From JBBDMX01 sp040878035 (GTDB lineage Bacteria; Planctomycetota; Phycisphaerae; Phycisphaerales; Phycisphaeraceae), in the NCBI GenBank assembly GCA_040878035.1, contig JBBDMX010000008.1, positions 94,373-158,372 on the forward strand: DNA of 64,000 nucleotides, given 5' to 3'. The notes under the pieces are model-generated. The model worked only from the letters and a program-made list of their open reading frames with translations. It was not told the DNA's origin and made no database searches. Below are positions 24,718 to 34,187 of this stretch, piece after piece. The position numbers were made by a program, and so were the translations under genes. The stretch's first letter is position 1; each line of letters begins with the position of its first letter.

Positions 24718-25926
24718 TCATCTCTCATCCAGCAGTTCCACGCTCTCGAACTTCTTGCCTTCGAGCATTTCCAGGCTCGCCCCGCCGCCGGTTGAGACGT
24801 GGCTGACTTGGTCCGCCAGGCCGAACTCCTCGATGGCCGCGGCACTGTCGCCGCCGCCGATGATGGTCGTGCCGCCGCCGCTGGTGGCCTTGACCAAGGC
24901 CTCGGCCACGCCGCGCGTGCCCTTGGCGAACGGCGCCATCTCGAAGACCCCCATCGGGCCGTTCCACACCACCGTCTTGGCGCCCTCGATGGTCTTGCGG
25001 TATTGCGCGATCGTCTTGGGGCCGATGTCCAGGCCCATCCAGCCCTCGTCGATGGCGCCGTCGCTGATCTTCTTGTCCGCGTCTGCCTTGAACTCCTTAG
25101 ATACATGATGATCGACCGGCAGCATGATCGTGGCCTTGCCGTTTTTGCCGGCGGCGTCGAGGAACTGCTTTGCCGTGGCCACCATCTCGGCCTCGACGCG
25201 GCTGGACCCGACGTTCTGCCCCTGGGCCTTGAGGAACGTGTACGCCATCGCTCCGCCGATGACGATCGTGTCCACGAGGTTGAGCAGGTTTTCGATCACC
25301 GGGATCTTGTCGCTGACTTTGGCGCCGCCAAGGATGGCGACAAACGGCCGCTGCGGCTTGGCGATGGCGTCGGTCAGATACTTGATCTCCTTCTCGACCA
25401 GGAAGCCCACCACCGCGGGCTTGCCGTTTTCTTTCATCAGCTTGGGCACGGCATACATCGAGCCCTCGGTGCGGTGACAGGTGCCAAAGGCGTCGTTGAC
25501 GTAGACCTCGCCAAAGGCCGCGAGCTGGGCGGGGTAATCGCCGGCGCCTTTCTTCTCTTCCTTATTGAAGCGCACATTCTCCAGCAAGAGCACCTCGCCG
25601 TTGCGCAGGCTGGTGACCTTGGACTCGGCGTCCGGGCCGACGGTGTCGTTGGCAAAGTGAACAGGCACGCTCAGCAGTTCGGACAGGCGGTCGGCACAGG
25701 GCTTGAGGGTGAACTCGGGCTCATAGCCGCTGCCCGAGGGCCGGCCCAGGTGGCTCATCAGAATCAGCCGGCCGCCGCGGTCGATCACGCTCTTGATCGA
25801 GGGCAACGCCATGCGGATGCGGCGATCGTCGCTGATCTTGTTCTCCTCCAGCGGGACATTGAAGTCCACGCGCATGATGACGCGCTTACCCTTGACATCC
25901 ACGTCGGCGACGGTCTTCTTAGCCAT
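24718..25926 (-). CDS. pgk: Phosphoglycerate kinase
   Basis: A 402-residue glycolytic kinase converting 1,3-bisphosphoglycerate and ADP to 3-phosphoglycerate and ATP. VDFNVPLEENKISDDRRI (about 21-38), HLGRPSG, VLLLENVRFNKEEKKG, the hinge region and the nucleotide-binding GGGDSAAAIEEFG near the end are all intact. Length is normal. It stands alone without gap or tpi, starting at the ATG at 25926; the 150 bases upstream should hold its promoter. High codon bias toward GC-ending codons fits a highly expressed gene. Confidence 0.98.
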   Translation of the reverse strand: MAKKTVADVDVKGKRVIMRVDFNVPLEENKISDDRRIRMALPSIKSVIDRGGRLILMSHLGRPSGSGYEPEFTLKPCADRLSELLSVPVHFANDTVGPDAESKVTSLRNGEVLLLENVRFNKEEKKGAGDYPAQLAAFGEVYVNDAFGTCHRTEGSMYAVPKLMKENGKPAVVGFLVEKEIKYLTDAIAKPQRPFVAILGGAKVSDKIPVIENLLNLVDTIVIGGAMAYTFLKAQGQNVGSSRVEAEMVATAKQFLDAAGKNGKATIMLPVDHHVSKEFKADADKKISDGAIDEGWMGLDIGPKTIAQYRKTIEGAKTVVWNGPMGVFEMAPFAKGTRGVAEALVKATSGGGTTIIGGGDSAAAIEEFGLADQVSHVSTGGGASLEMLEGKKFESVELLDER

Positions 25927-26069
25927 GGCGGCGAATCCTTATGTTGTGGGGGAATGGTCGTAGCCCCGGAGCCCCGCCGAACCCCGAAGCTCCCGGCGGG
26001 AGGCGCATGATAACACGGACGCCCAGGGCGGTGGCGCGCGTCGGCATGGAGGTGCATTGGCCGCATGGA

Positions 26070-27401
26070 CTATGGGTGTGCGCTGGGCGCGACGGAGGGA
26101 TCGTGATCGTGGGGATGAGGATGGTCGTGCGGGTGATCGTGGTCGTGATCGTGGCTGTGTTCGTGTGGCTCGACGTGGGCGAGCAACTCGGTGGCGGGCG
26201 CCGCGGAGCGTTGCTGACTCACCAGTTGCTGCGCCGCCGCCAACGCGACGTCATACACCTGGCGCACCGCGACGCCGGCCTGCTCCGCGAGCTTGCGGCA
26301 ATCGTCGTATTCGGGCATGGCGCCGGCGATCTGGTCATCGAGCCACTTGAGCTTGACGTGCACCTGGCCCCAGGGCGTGGCCAGGTGGCGCGTTTCCCGG
26401 CGCGCTTCGTGGCGATGCACCGGATGCACGCGCACGCCCAGCGTCGTCGTCTCCCGCAGGATCAGCGCCGACAGCGCCGCTTCGCGCACGGCGTCGCACA
26501 GCACCGACAGCGTCACCGCCGGCCGGCCCTTTTTCATCTGCACCGGCGTGAGCCAGACGTCGCGGGCGCCGGCCGCCAGCAGGCGGTCGGTCACGGCCGC
26601 GTAGAGCTGCGGATTCATGTCGTCGATGTTGGTGTCGATTTGAACGTAAGGTGCGGCGGGCGCCCGGCCGTCGCTGCCGGTACCGATGGGCTGGCCAAGC
26701 CACAGGCGAGCGACGTTGGGCCAGTCGGTGTCGCGTTGGCCGGCGCCGATGCCGATGCGTTCCAGGGCGAGGGCCGGCTGGGTGAAGGTGGCCAGTTCCG
26801 CCAACAGGGCTGCGCCGGTGGGGGTGACCAATTCGCCGGGGCCGGGCGCGGGCGTCGTGGGCGCGTGGACAGAAGAGAGCAGTTCGAGCGTTGCCGGGGC
26901 GGGCAGCGGGATGCGGCCATGGGCCGTCTGCGCCCAGCCCTGACCCAACGGCACCGCGCCGCAGTACAGCCGATCGATCCCCAGCGCGGCGACCCCAGCG
27001 CACGTGCCGACAATGTCGATGATGGCATCGACGGCGCCGACTTCGTGGAAGTGGATCTTCTCGCGCGTCGCGCCATGCACCTTGGCTTCGGCATCGGCCA
27101 GGCGGGTGAAAGTCGCGATGGCGCGCGTCGATACTTCCAGAGGCAGGTCGGCCGCTTCAATGATGCGGCAGATGTCGCTCAGATGACGGTGATGGTGACC
27201 TTCCTTCGCCCGCACGTCTACGAGCGTCGCGTGCAGCGGGCCCTTCATCACCGACCGCTGCTCGACGCTCCATTGATCGGTCGGCAGCGCGAGCCGGCGC
27301 AGCGTGTCGCGCAGGGCGTCGATGGGCCAGCCGGCGTCAACGAGGCAGCCCAGGAACATATCGCCGGAGATGCCCGAGGGGATATCCAAGTAAGCAATCA
27401 T
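26070..27401 (-). CDS. larC: Nickel pincer cofactor biosynthesis protein LarC
   Basis: A 443-residue CTP-dependent cyclometallase that inserts nickel into the pyridinium-3,5-bisthiocarboxylate mononucleotide cofactor. IPSGISGDMFLGCLVDAG (7-24), REKIHFHEVGAVDAIIDIVG and TNIDDMNPQLYAA are family hallmarks. The protein is one continuous frame, unlike the frameshifted larC1/larC2 of lactobacilli. The last 35 residues are a His/Asp run (HEHSHDHDHDHPHDHP) that should bind nickel or act as a metal store. Its ATG overlaps the larE stop by 4 nt, so translation is coupled in the order larB, larE, larC. Confidence 0.95.
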   Translation of the reverse strand: MIAYLDIPSGISGDMFLGCLVDAGWPIDALRDTLRRLALPTDQWSVEQRSVMKGPLHATLVDVRAKEGHHHRHLSDICRIIEAADLPLEVSTRAIATFTRLADAEAKVHGATREKIHFHEVGAVDAIIDIVGTCAGVAALGIDRLYCGAVPLGQGWAQTAHGRIPLPAPATLELLSSVHAPTTPAPGPGELVTPTGAALLAELATFTQPALALERIGIGAGQRDTDWPNVARLWLGQPIGTGSDGRAPAAPYVQIDTNIDDMNPQLYAAVTDRLLAAGARDVWLTPVQMKKGRPAVTLSVLCDAVREAALSALILRETTTLGVRVHPVHRHEARRETRHLATPWGQVHVKLKWLDDQIAGAMPEYDDCRKLAEQAGVAVRQVYDVALAAAQQLVSQQRSAAPATELLAHVEPHEHSHDHDHDHPHDHPHPHDHDPSVAPSAHP

Positions 27402-28330
27402 GCTTCATCCTTGCTTGGTTCCCCAGCAGCCACACGAAGCTCGACGGTGGTCTGCGACAGCGACCCACTGCGAAAGCCGGCGAGGTCCAAGCAGACGAAA
27501 CGGTAGCCGGCGGCAGTGATGGCGGCGACCAGGTCCTTGCGGCGCGCCAAGGCACGGTCAAAGTCATCGGGCGGCAATTCGATCCGCGCGATGTCGCCAT
27601 GATGCCGCACGCGGAACTGCGCAAAGCCCATCTCCGCCAGGGCATCCTCGGCGGCCTCGATCTGCCGCAGCAATTCGGCGGTGATCGGCGTCCCATGCGG
27701 CACGCGCGACGACAGGCACGCCATCGCCGGCTTGTCCCATACGGGCAGGCCCAGCGCCCGGGCCGCGGCACGCACATCCTCCTTGCCCATGCCCACTTCA
27801 ATCAGCGGCGAGCGCACGCCCTGTTCGCCCGCCGCCACGCGCCCCGGCCGATAGTCCGACACGTCATCAGCATTGGCGCCGTCGAGCACCACGCTCCAAC
27901 CCTCCTGCCTGGCCAGTTCCGCCAGCGTGCCAAACAACTCGTCCTTGCAGTAGTAGCAGCGGTTGGTCGGATTGGCGGCGTAGTGGGCGTCGGTGAGTTC
28001 GCTGGTGTGCACCAGGCGGTACGGCGCCGCTAGTTGCTCTGCCAGCTTAATCGCCTGGCGCATCTCGCGGGCCGGATAACTGGGCGACACGCCGATGCAC
28101 GCCAACGCCCGGTCGCCCAGTTGCTCGCGTGCCACGGCCATGACCAAGGCGCTATCGACGCCGCCGGAGTAGGCGACCAGGGCTGAGTCGAACTGGTTGA
28201 CCCAGCGGCGCAGGGCGGCGAGTTTGTCTCCGGAATTTCTGATTTCTGATTTCTGATTTCGGATCTGCGGACTCCTTGTCTCCCTGTCTCCTTGTCTCCT
28301 TGTCTCCCTGTCTCGACTACTCGCCCGCAC
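27398..28330 (-). CDS. larE: Sacrificial sulfur transferase LarE
   Basis: An ATP pyrophosphatase-fold enzyme that donates cysteine sulfur to the nickel pincer cofactor precursor. The PP-loop AYSGGVDSALVMA, RCYYCKDELFG, DGANADD and the Cys-containing MACLSSRVPHG are present. The start is a problem: between the larB stop and the first family residues (DKLAALRRW) there is no ATG, only word-repeat sequence. I chose the GTG at 28330, which makes the first 27 or so residues repeat-derived (DRETRRQGDRETRS, then QKSEIRN). A CTG or ATC start inside the repeat is possible. Coupled to larC at its end. Confidence 0.85.
   Translation of the reverse strand: MRASSRDRETRRQGDRETRSPQIRNQKSEIRNSGDKLAALRRWVNQFDSALVAYSGGVDSALVMAVAREQLGDRALACIGVSPSYPAREMRQAIKLAEQLAAPYRLVHTSELTDAHYAANPTNRCYYCKDELFGTLAELARQEGWSVVLDGANADDVSDYRPGRVAAGEQGVRSPLIEVGMGKEDVRAAARALGLPVWDKPAMACLSSRVPHGTPITAELLRQIEAAEDALAEMGFAQFRVRHHGDIARIELPPDDFDRALARRKDLVAAITAAGYRFVCLDLAGFRSGSLSQTTVELRVAAGEPSKDEA
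28232..28316. repeat. Word repeat at the larE start (atttctg and cttgtctcc words)
   Basis: Three iterations of atttctg followed by five of cttgtctcc/ctgtctcc. Only one arm of each is present. It lies within or directly before the larE coding start, inside the otherwise compact lar operon. Confidence 0.85.
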
Positions 28331-28344
28331 CGTTGGTGCTTGGG

Positions 28345-29160
<816 letters not shown>

Positions 29161-29840
29161 TGTAGTCGCATTGGCGGGGCCGCCACGCCGGAGCTGAGTC
29201 CGCGAAGCCCCGGATTTCTCCCCGGAATCCCGCGGGAATCCCCCCCGGAGTGTCCCGGAGTGTCCCGGAGTGTCGTACGGCGCCACGCAACACCGGAGTC
29301 CGGGCCTTGGCAGACTCAGGCCCGGCGTGGAAGCCCGGAGCAGGAACGGGGCCGTTTATGACGCCTGTATCGCCTGCTCTGTTCTTGCCGGGCATGCCTC
29401 CTGTGCGACCTGTAAGGGCCCGGTGCGACGGATTTTCGCGGCAATGCGAGGCAAGTGATGAATCATACAAAAGTCTCTTCCGATGGGACATCCAAGACAG
29501 ATATTCGAGCTGGAGCGCTCGGATGAGTTGACGTGATCCAGGAGCAGCGTGGCGCCAGGGACCCGCGTCGCGAGGCAACCAGGAACACGGACGCGCAGCC
29601 AAAAGCTGCGGCTAAGACGAGACGCAGCGACGGCGCTGCGGGTGAGATGGCCGCCTGTCCCTGACAGGCGACCCCGACAGGCCGGCCGAGCCGGTTTGGA
29701 GTGGTCGGCGTCGAACAGGGCATGGACAGCGGTTGCCCCATGAGGCCAAGGCAACGCGGAGATGCGGCGCATGTTGCGCTGCAACGCAAGTACCAGGGTT
29801 CGCACACGCGGCAGACCGCAGTGCCGTACAGCCTCTAGCG
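29161..29840. other. Intergenic region between divergent larB and fliC
   Basis: No gene recognised. 29222-29276 holds three tandem cccggagtgt units and cggaatcccgcgggaatccc. 29653-29669 is a perfect hairpin, gcctgtc-cct-gacaggc. No sigma-28, sigma-54 or clear sigma-70 promoter could be placed. The flagellin leader appears long and structured. Confidence 0.5.
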
Positions 29841-29860
29841 CCAAGTAACACTTGGAGGAG
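29841..29860 (+). promoter_or_regulatory. Hairpin overlapping the flagellin ribosome-binding site
   Basis: ccaagt-aac-acttgg (29841-29855) is a perfect 6-bp stem whose last bases run into the strong Shine-Dalgarno GGAGGAG (29854-29860), 8 nt before the ATG. The stem could mask the site or present a GGA for a CsrA-like regulator. Confidence 0.6.
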
Positions 29861-29868
29861 TTTCCACT

Positions 29869-31368
29869 ATGAGTCGTATTAACAACAACATCAATTCCTT
29901 GATCGCCCAACGCGTGCTGGGCTCGCAGAACACGGGGCTGTCCAAATCGCTCGAGCGATTGAGCACCGGTCTGGCGATCAACCGCGGCGCCGACAACCCC
30001 GCCGGCTTGATCGCCAGCGAGAAGCTGCGTTCGGAGAAGGTCGCCACCCAGGCGGCCATCGGCAACGCCCAGCGTGCCGACCAGATCTCCAACATCGCCG
30101 AAGGCGGCCTTCAGGAGATCAACTCCCAGCTTCTGGAACTCCAGAGCCTGGTGAGCGAGACCGCCAACTCGGCGGGTCTGTCCACGGCAGAAAAAGAAGC
30201 CAACCAGCAGCAGGTCGACGCGATCCTTCAGTCGATCGACCGCATCGCCTCGACCACCAGCTTCGCCGGCACCAAGCTGCTCAACGGCGCCTACGACTTT
30301 GTCGTCTCGGGCCAGTCCGCCAGCGTCGCCGACTTCCAGGTCAACGGCGCCAAGATCACCCATGACGGAAGCGTGGCCATCAAGGCGCTGGTGACAGCCT
30401 CGGCGCAGCACGCGGGCCTGTTCCTTTCCACCGGCGCCACCGCCCTGAACCTCTCGGCCTCCACCGCCAAGTTCACCTTCGAGGTCACCGGCGCCCAGGG
30501 CACCCGTGAGTTCAGCTTCGCCTCGGGCACCAACTTGAGCGCCGTCGCCGCCAACATCAACTCCTTCAAGTCGATCACCGGCGTGTCGGCCAAGTCCAGC
30601 GCCAACGGCATCGTGCTCAAGACCGAAGGCTTCGGCTCCGACCAGTTTGTGTCCTTCAAGGTCACCAACAACGGCGGCCAACTCGGCTCGGTGTTCGGAT
30701 TGGCGACCACCAATGAAAACGCCTCCCTCGCCGCCGGCGGCACCGCCTACATCGGCATGACCAATGCCATCCGCGATGAAGGCCAGGATATCGGCGTGAT
30801 TGTCAACGGCATCAGCGCCCGCGGCAAGGGCAAGGTCGCCTCCGTCAACACCGACGCCCTGGACCTGTCCCTGGAACTGACCACCACCGCCTCCCAGACC
30901 CTGGCCAACGTCAGCGCCTTTACCATCACCGGCGGCGGCGCGACGTTCAACATCGGCCAGACCGTCGACGTGGGCAACCAGGTTCGCCTGGGTATCCGCA
31001 ACGTGGCGGCTCGTAACCTCGGTTCCACCTCCCAGGGCTTCCTGGGCGACCTGGGCTCGGGCAAGACCTACAACCTGATCGACGGCAACCTCGAATCCTC
31101 GCAGAAGATCGTCAACCAGGCGATCGACCAGGTCTCGGCGCTGCGCGGTCGGCTGGGATCGTTCCAGAAGAACGTCATCGGCTCGACCATCAACGCCCTG
31201 TCCATCGCCTTGGAAAACACCAGCGCCGCGGAGAGCTCGATCCGCGACACCGACTTTGCCAAGGAGACGGCCAACCTGACCCGCAACCAGATCCTGGCGG
31301 CGGCGGCCAGCAACGTCCTGTCCATCGCCAACTCGCAGCCGCAAAGCGTGCTGCAACTGCTGGGATAA
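29869..31368 (+). CDS. fliC: Flagellin
   Basis: A 499-residue filament subunit. The N-terminal D0/D1 region (1-150) has INNNINSLIAQRVLGSQN, SLERLSTGLAINRGADNPAG and IASEKLRSE; the C-terminal region (about 400-499) has LGSFQKNVIGSTINALSIAL, SSIRDTDFAKETANLTRNQI and SVLQLLG. The central 250 residues are a Ser/Thr/Ala-rich variable domain including a repeated-looking GTREFSFASGTNLSAVAANI segment. No other flagellar gene is nearby. The gene has a strong ribosome-binding site overlapped by a hairpin and its own rho-independent terminator, which fits a monocistronic, highly expressed gene. It implies a motile stage. Confidence 0.97.
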   Translation: MSRINNNINSLIAQRVLGSQNTGLSKSLERLSTGLAINRGADNPAGLIASEKLRSEKVATQAAIGNAQRADQISNIAEGGLQEINSQLLELQSLVSETANSAGLSTAEKEANQQQVDAILQSIDRIASTTSFAGTKLLNGAYDFVVSGQSASVADFQVNGAKITHDGSVAIKALVTASAQHAGLFLSTGATALNLSASTAKFTFEVTGAQGTREFSFASGTNLSAVAANINSFKSITGVSAKSSANGIVLKTEGFGSDQFVSFKVTNNGGQLGSVFGLATTNENASLAAGGTAYIGMTNAIRDEGQDIGVIVNGISARGKGKVASVNTDALDLSLELTTTASQTLANVSAFTITGGGATFNIGQTVDVGNQVRLGIRNVAARNLGSTSQGFLGDLGSGKTYNLIDGNLESSQKIVNQAIDQVSALRGRLGSFQKNVIGSTINALSIALENTSAAESSIRDTDFAKETANLTRNQILAAAASNVLSIANSQPQSVLQLLG

Positions 31369-31394
31369 AACGGGGCGGCAGACGGAGAAAGGAA

Positions 31395-31427
31395 GACGGC
31401 GACCCGAAAGGGCCGCCGTTTTCTTTT
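31395..31427 (+). terminator. Rho-independent terminator of fliC
   Basis: acggcg-a-ccc-gaaa-ggg-c-cgccgt followed by tttctttt: a GC-rich stem with a GNRA-type loop and a T-run, about 30 bases after the flagellin stop. Confidence 0.85.
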
Positions 31428-31511
31428 GCGCATGGCTCGAGCGAGCCGAGCCGGATGGCCGTCTCGACCCCGGCGCGGCGACCTATAGGGCCGCTTCTTT
31501 CGTTGCGGCGT

Positions 31512-32699
31512 TCACCGCACCCCCATGAGCAGATCGAACACGAGCTGATCCAGCTTCTCATAAGGCAGCGGCCGGGCGGCGAGCTTCTGACGATCAAAGC
31601 TGAGCGCATCGAGCGCCTTGGCGCTCCGGGCCGAGGGCTTGGCGATCAGGCCCGCCAGCTTGGCGTCCTGGCGGACGATCTTCTTCAGCAGCCCCTGAAT
31701 CGCGCGGTCGTTGTTGTAGCGATGCGCCTTGGCTTCGAGAATCTTGTACGAGCGCATCGAGCCGCGGGCGAACTCGATCACATCCGCCCGGTCGGCGGTG
31801 CGATAGGCATGACTGTCAAAATGCTTGGGCCCGTTGTACCCAGTGTCGATGAGCATCTTGACCAGGAAAAACGCCTGCTTGTAGTTCTGGCTGCCGAAGC
31901 GCAGGTCCTGGTCGAATCGACCCGGCTCCTGATCGTTCAGGTCGATGTGGAACAGCTTCTTGGCCGCGATGGCCTCGGCGACGCACTGCACGAAGTTCAA
32001 CCCCGCCATCGTCTCGTGGGCGAACTCGGGGTTGAGCCCCACCATGTCGGGATACTTGAGCGTGGCGATGAAGCCCAGGTAGGAGCCGGTGACGGGAAAG
32101 AAGATGTGGCCGCGCGGCTCGTTGGGCTTGGCCTCCAGGGCGAACTTGTAGCCGAGTTTGCGGTCAAGGTTGTATTGGCAAAGAAAGTCGATCGCCTCTC
32201 GGAACCACGTGACCGCCTGCACCGGGTCCTTGCTGGCGTTGGTGTCGGTGCCTTCCCTTCCGCCCCAGAAGACGTAAAACTTGGCGCCGAATTCCTTGCC
32301 CAGTTCCATGCCGCGCATCGCCTTCTGAATGGCGTAGGCGCGGATCTGGGCGTCGTTGCTGGTAAAGGCGCCGTCCTTGAAAACGGGATCACTGAACAGA
32401 TTGGTCGTGGCCATGGGCACCTTGATGCCGGTGCGGCGCAAGGCGGCCTTGAAGTCCTTCTTGATCTGTTGCCCCTCGGCAGGCGTGGCGTCGATGGGGA
32501 TCAGGTCGTTGTCGTGGAAGTTGACGCCGAACACGCCGCCGACCTCGCCCAGGAGATCGACGATCTGGGCCGGCGACAGTCGCGGGCGCACCGCTTCGCC
32601 AAAGGGATCGCGGCCGGGGTTGCCCACGGTCCACAAACCAAAGGTGAACTTGTCGGCAGGCGTGGGGGTGTAAGCGTCGGAGCGGGTGGACTGGGGCAT
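31512..32699 (-). CDS. xylA: Xylose isomerase
   Basis: A 395-residue enzyme interconverting D-xylose and D-xylulose (and glucose/fructose) with two divalent metals. VNFHDNDLIP (His 62, Asp 65), FYVFWGGREGTDTN, KFALEAKPNEPRGHIFFP and LFHIDLNDQEPGRFDQD give the catalytic histidine and metal ligands. The short N-terminus places it in the class I, actinobacterial-type group. No xylulokinase lies nearby. It stands alone on the reverse strand after the flagellin gene; the start ATG at 32699 gives a normal N-terminus (MPQSTRSDAYTPTPADKFTF). Confidence 0.96.
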   Translation of the reverse strand: MPQSTRSDAYTPTPADKFTFGLWTVGNPGRDPFGEAVRPRLSPAQIVDLLGEVGGVFGVNFHDNDLIPIDATPAEGQQIKKDFKAALRRTGIKVPMATTNLFSDPVFKDGAFTSNDAQIRAYAIQKAMRGMELGKEFGAKFYVFWGGREGTDTNASKDPVQAVTWFREAIDFLCQYNLDRKLGYKFALEAKPNEPRGHIFFPVTGSYLGFIATLKYPDMVGLNPEFAHETMAGLNFVQCVAEAIAAKKLFHIDLNDQEPGRFDQDLRFGSQNYKQAFFLVKMLIDTGYNGPKHFDSHAYRTADRADVIEFARGSMRSYKILEAKAHRYNNDRAIQGLLKKIVRQDAKLAGLIAKPSARSAKALDALSFDRQKLAARPLPYEKLDQLVFDLLMGVR

Positions 32700-32942
32700 G
32701 ATGCGTGCAACCTTTCAGGCAAAAGAAGAATAAAGGACGATCCCGGACGACTCGTGGAGCGGCTAGTGTCCGGCGGCAAGGTTCATCGGTCAAGCGGTCA
32801 GCGCCCGGGCACTACTCCGCCGAAGCGGTGCGGGGGTGGTGGCCCCTGATCCATCGCTTCTCTCTCAGGCCCATCAGGAGCGATGCGGCCCATGAGCAAG
32901 CCGTCGAGGTGGATGCGAGCCGATTCCTTTGATTTCGACGAT

Positions 32943-33590
32943 TCACCCCATGGTAGACCGGCGCCTGAAGTAATCGGCGTTGTTGGTACGGGCGCACCAT
33001 ATGAGCAAGTCGAGGATACGACAGTGGCTCAGGGGCGTGCCGCGCTCTATCGAGAGGCCGCGCAACTCTCGAAGATGATGGCCAACGTGGAGCAAGTCCT
33101 TGTGAAAGCAATGCATGAGCGCCACGGCATAGTCGCCCCAGGTACGACCCGGCAACGAAGAAACAAAGGCCGGCCAATAGTGGCGCTCGACGACCGAATC
33201 CAGGATAGGAAGGAGTGCCGGGCGCTTCTTATGGAGGATCTTCATCGTCTTGGCCAATTTCACACCCGAAAGTCGGCACATCTCAGTGACAAGGCGACTG
33301 ATTGCATCCTCCCCGGGAATCGGATCACCTGCCTCAATATCCAGGAGATCAATATTGGCAGGTATCGCGCTGAGGCAGTCGGTGATGGCCGGTTGAAGCT
33401 GAAGGATTGCATCGACCTGCCCGTCGGATAGCCGTGAAACCAGGCTGCGGGAAATGACAACATCCTCGCGGCTAAGCTCGTTATCCGCCTGCACGGGCTT
33501 GCTGTCGTACCGCTGATATACGCTTCCCAAGTAGCCACACAGGATTTGGTCCGGAGCATCGAAATGAAGTCCGCTCAAGATCCTCATCAC
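32943..33590 (-). CDS. DUF6308-like protein
   Basis: A 215-residue cytosolic protein. The segment GVKLAKTMKILHKKRPALLP followed by ILDSVVERHYWPAF and CRILDLLIWCAR is like the DUF6308 family, where a Lys/Arg-rich KxL..KRP..IP..D block recurs; helix-hairpin-helix-like character is possible. Function unknown. Codon use is less GC-biased than in neighbouring genes, suggesting recent acquisition. It is third in a reverse-strand set (DUF6883, DUF4926, this one) with a 10-base gap, all downstream of guaA. Confidence 0.65.
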   Translation of the reverse strand: MMRILSGLHFDAPDQILCGYLGSVYQRYDSKPVQADNELSREDVVISRSLVSRLSDGQVDAILQLQPAITDCLSAIPANIDLLDIEAGDPIPGEDAISRLVTEMCRLSGVKLAKTMKILHKKRPALLPILDSVVERHYWPAFVSSLPGRTWGDYAVALMHCFHKDLLHVGHHLRELRGLSIERGTPLSHCRILDLLIWCARTNNADYFRRRSTMG

Positions 33591-33600
33591 GACTCCCCGA

Positions 33601-33843
33601 TCAGCGTGCGGCCAATGGCTGAGGATCGTAGTAGTTCAGCGCCAGCAGTCTGTGGGCTTCAACCGCCACGACGACATAACGCGGCGGCGGGGCCGGGTTG
33701 ACGAACTCCACTTCATAGGCTTCCGCATTGTCGTAGACATGCACAATCGTGCCGACATCGCCAACGTGGAGTGACTCGTCCGGCATGGCCTCCAGCAGGG
33801 CGACCATGCTGTGCTCTTTGATGGGGTGTGCCATAACAATCAC
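33601..33843 (-). CDS. DUF4926-like small protein
   Basis: An 80-residue protein with the DUF4926 pattern: DVGTIVHVYDNAEAYEVEFV with hydrophobic strands before and after, probably a small SH3-like beta barrel. Its ATG at 33843 overlaps the stop of the upstream gene by 4 nt (ATGA), so the two are co-translated. Genes of this type often sit beside DUF6883 genes. Role unknown; an immunity or antitoxin-like role is one option. Confidence 0.75.
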   Translation of the reverse strand: MIVMAHPIKEHSMVALLEAMPDESLHVGDVGTIVHVYDNAEAYEVEFVNPAPPPRYVVVAVEAHRLLALNYYDPQPLAAR

Positions 33844-34172
33844 TCAGGGTACGCCGTAACCAATCTTGGGACCAACTCGTCTCGACGGATGATCCACACG
33901 CTCAGGATTGTATACCACCTACGCAGCCCCAGCATCTGAAAGCGAATCTCATACTTGCGGCCCCATTGGGAAAACTTGCCCGGAACCGCTTCGCCATCAC
34001 GGGCGCCATCAAGCAGCGCCTGCCGCAATAGTCCGGCGTTAGACGCATCAATGCTCAGCAAGTCTTTGAACAAACGGGCGTGTCCCGCTTGGCGCGGATG
34101 CCGAAGGTTCACGAGAAAGCCGTAGAGTTTCTCGTCATCAACAATGGCTCTGTCCCCGTTAGGCATCTTCAT
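33840..34172 (-). CDS. DUF6883-like protein
   Basis: A 110-residue protein matching, from memory, the DUF6883 pattern: MPNGDRAIVDDEKLYGFLVN at the start, HPRQAGHARLFKDLL, GRKYEIRFQM and a final SVWIIRRDELVPRLVTAYP. It starts 15 bases after the guaA stop and overlaps the DUF4926 gene. Homologues occur both as stand-alone small proteins and as C-terminal domains of large proteins. No catalytic residue can be named. Confidence 0.72.
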   Translation of the reverse strand: MKMPNGDRAIVDDEKLYGFLVNLRHPRQAGHARLFKDLLSIDASNAGLLRQALLDGARDGEAVPGKFSQWGRKYEIRFQMLGLRRWYTILSVWIIRRDELVPRLVTAYPE

Positions 34173-34187
34173 CGACCACCTCCGGAA

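Noticed and set aside
29356..31356. Reverse-strand open frame of 666 codons opposite flagellin
   Set aside because: Flagellin on the forward strand is beyond doubt; the antisense is low-complexity.
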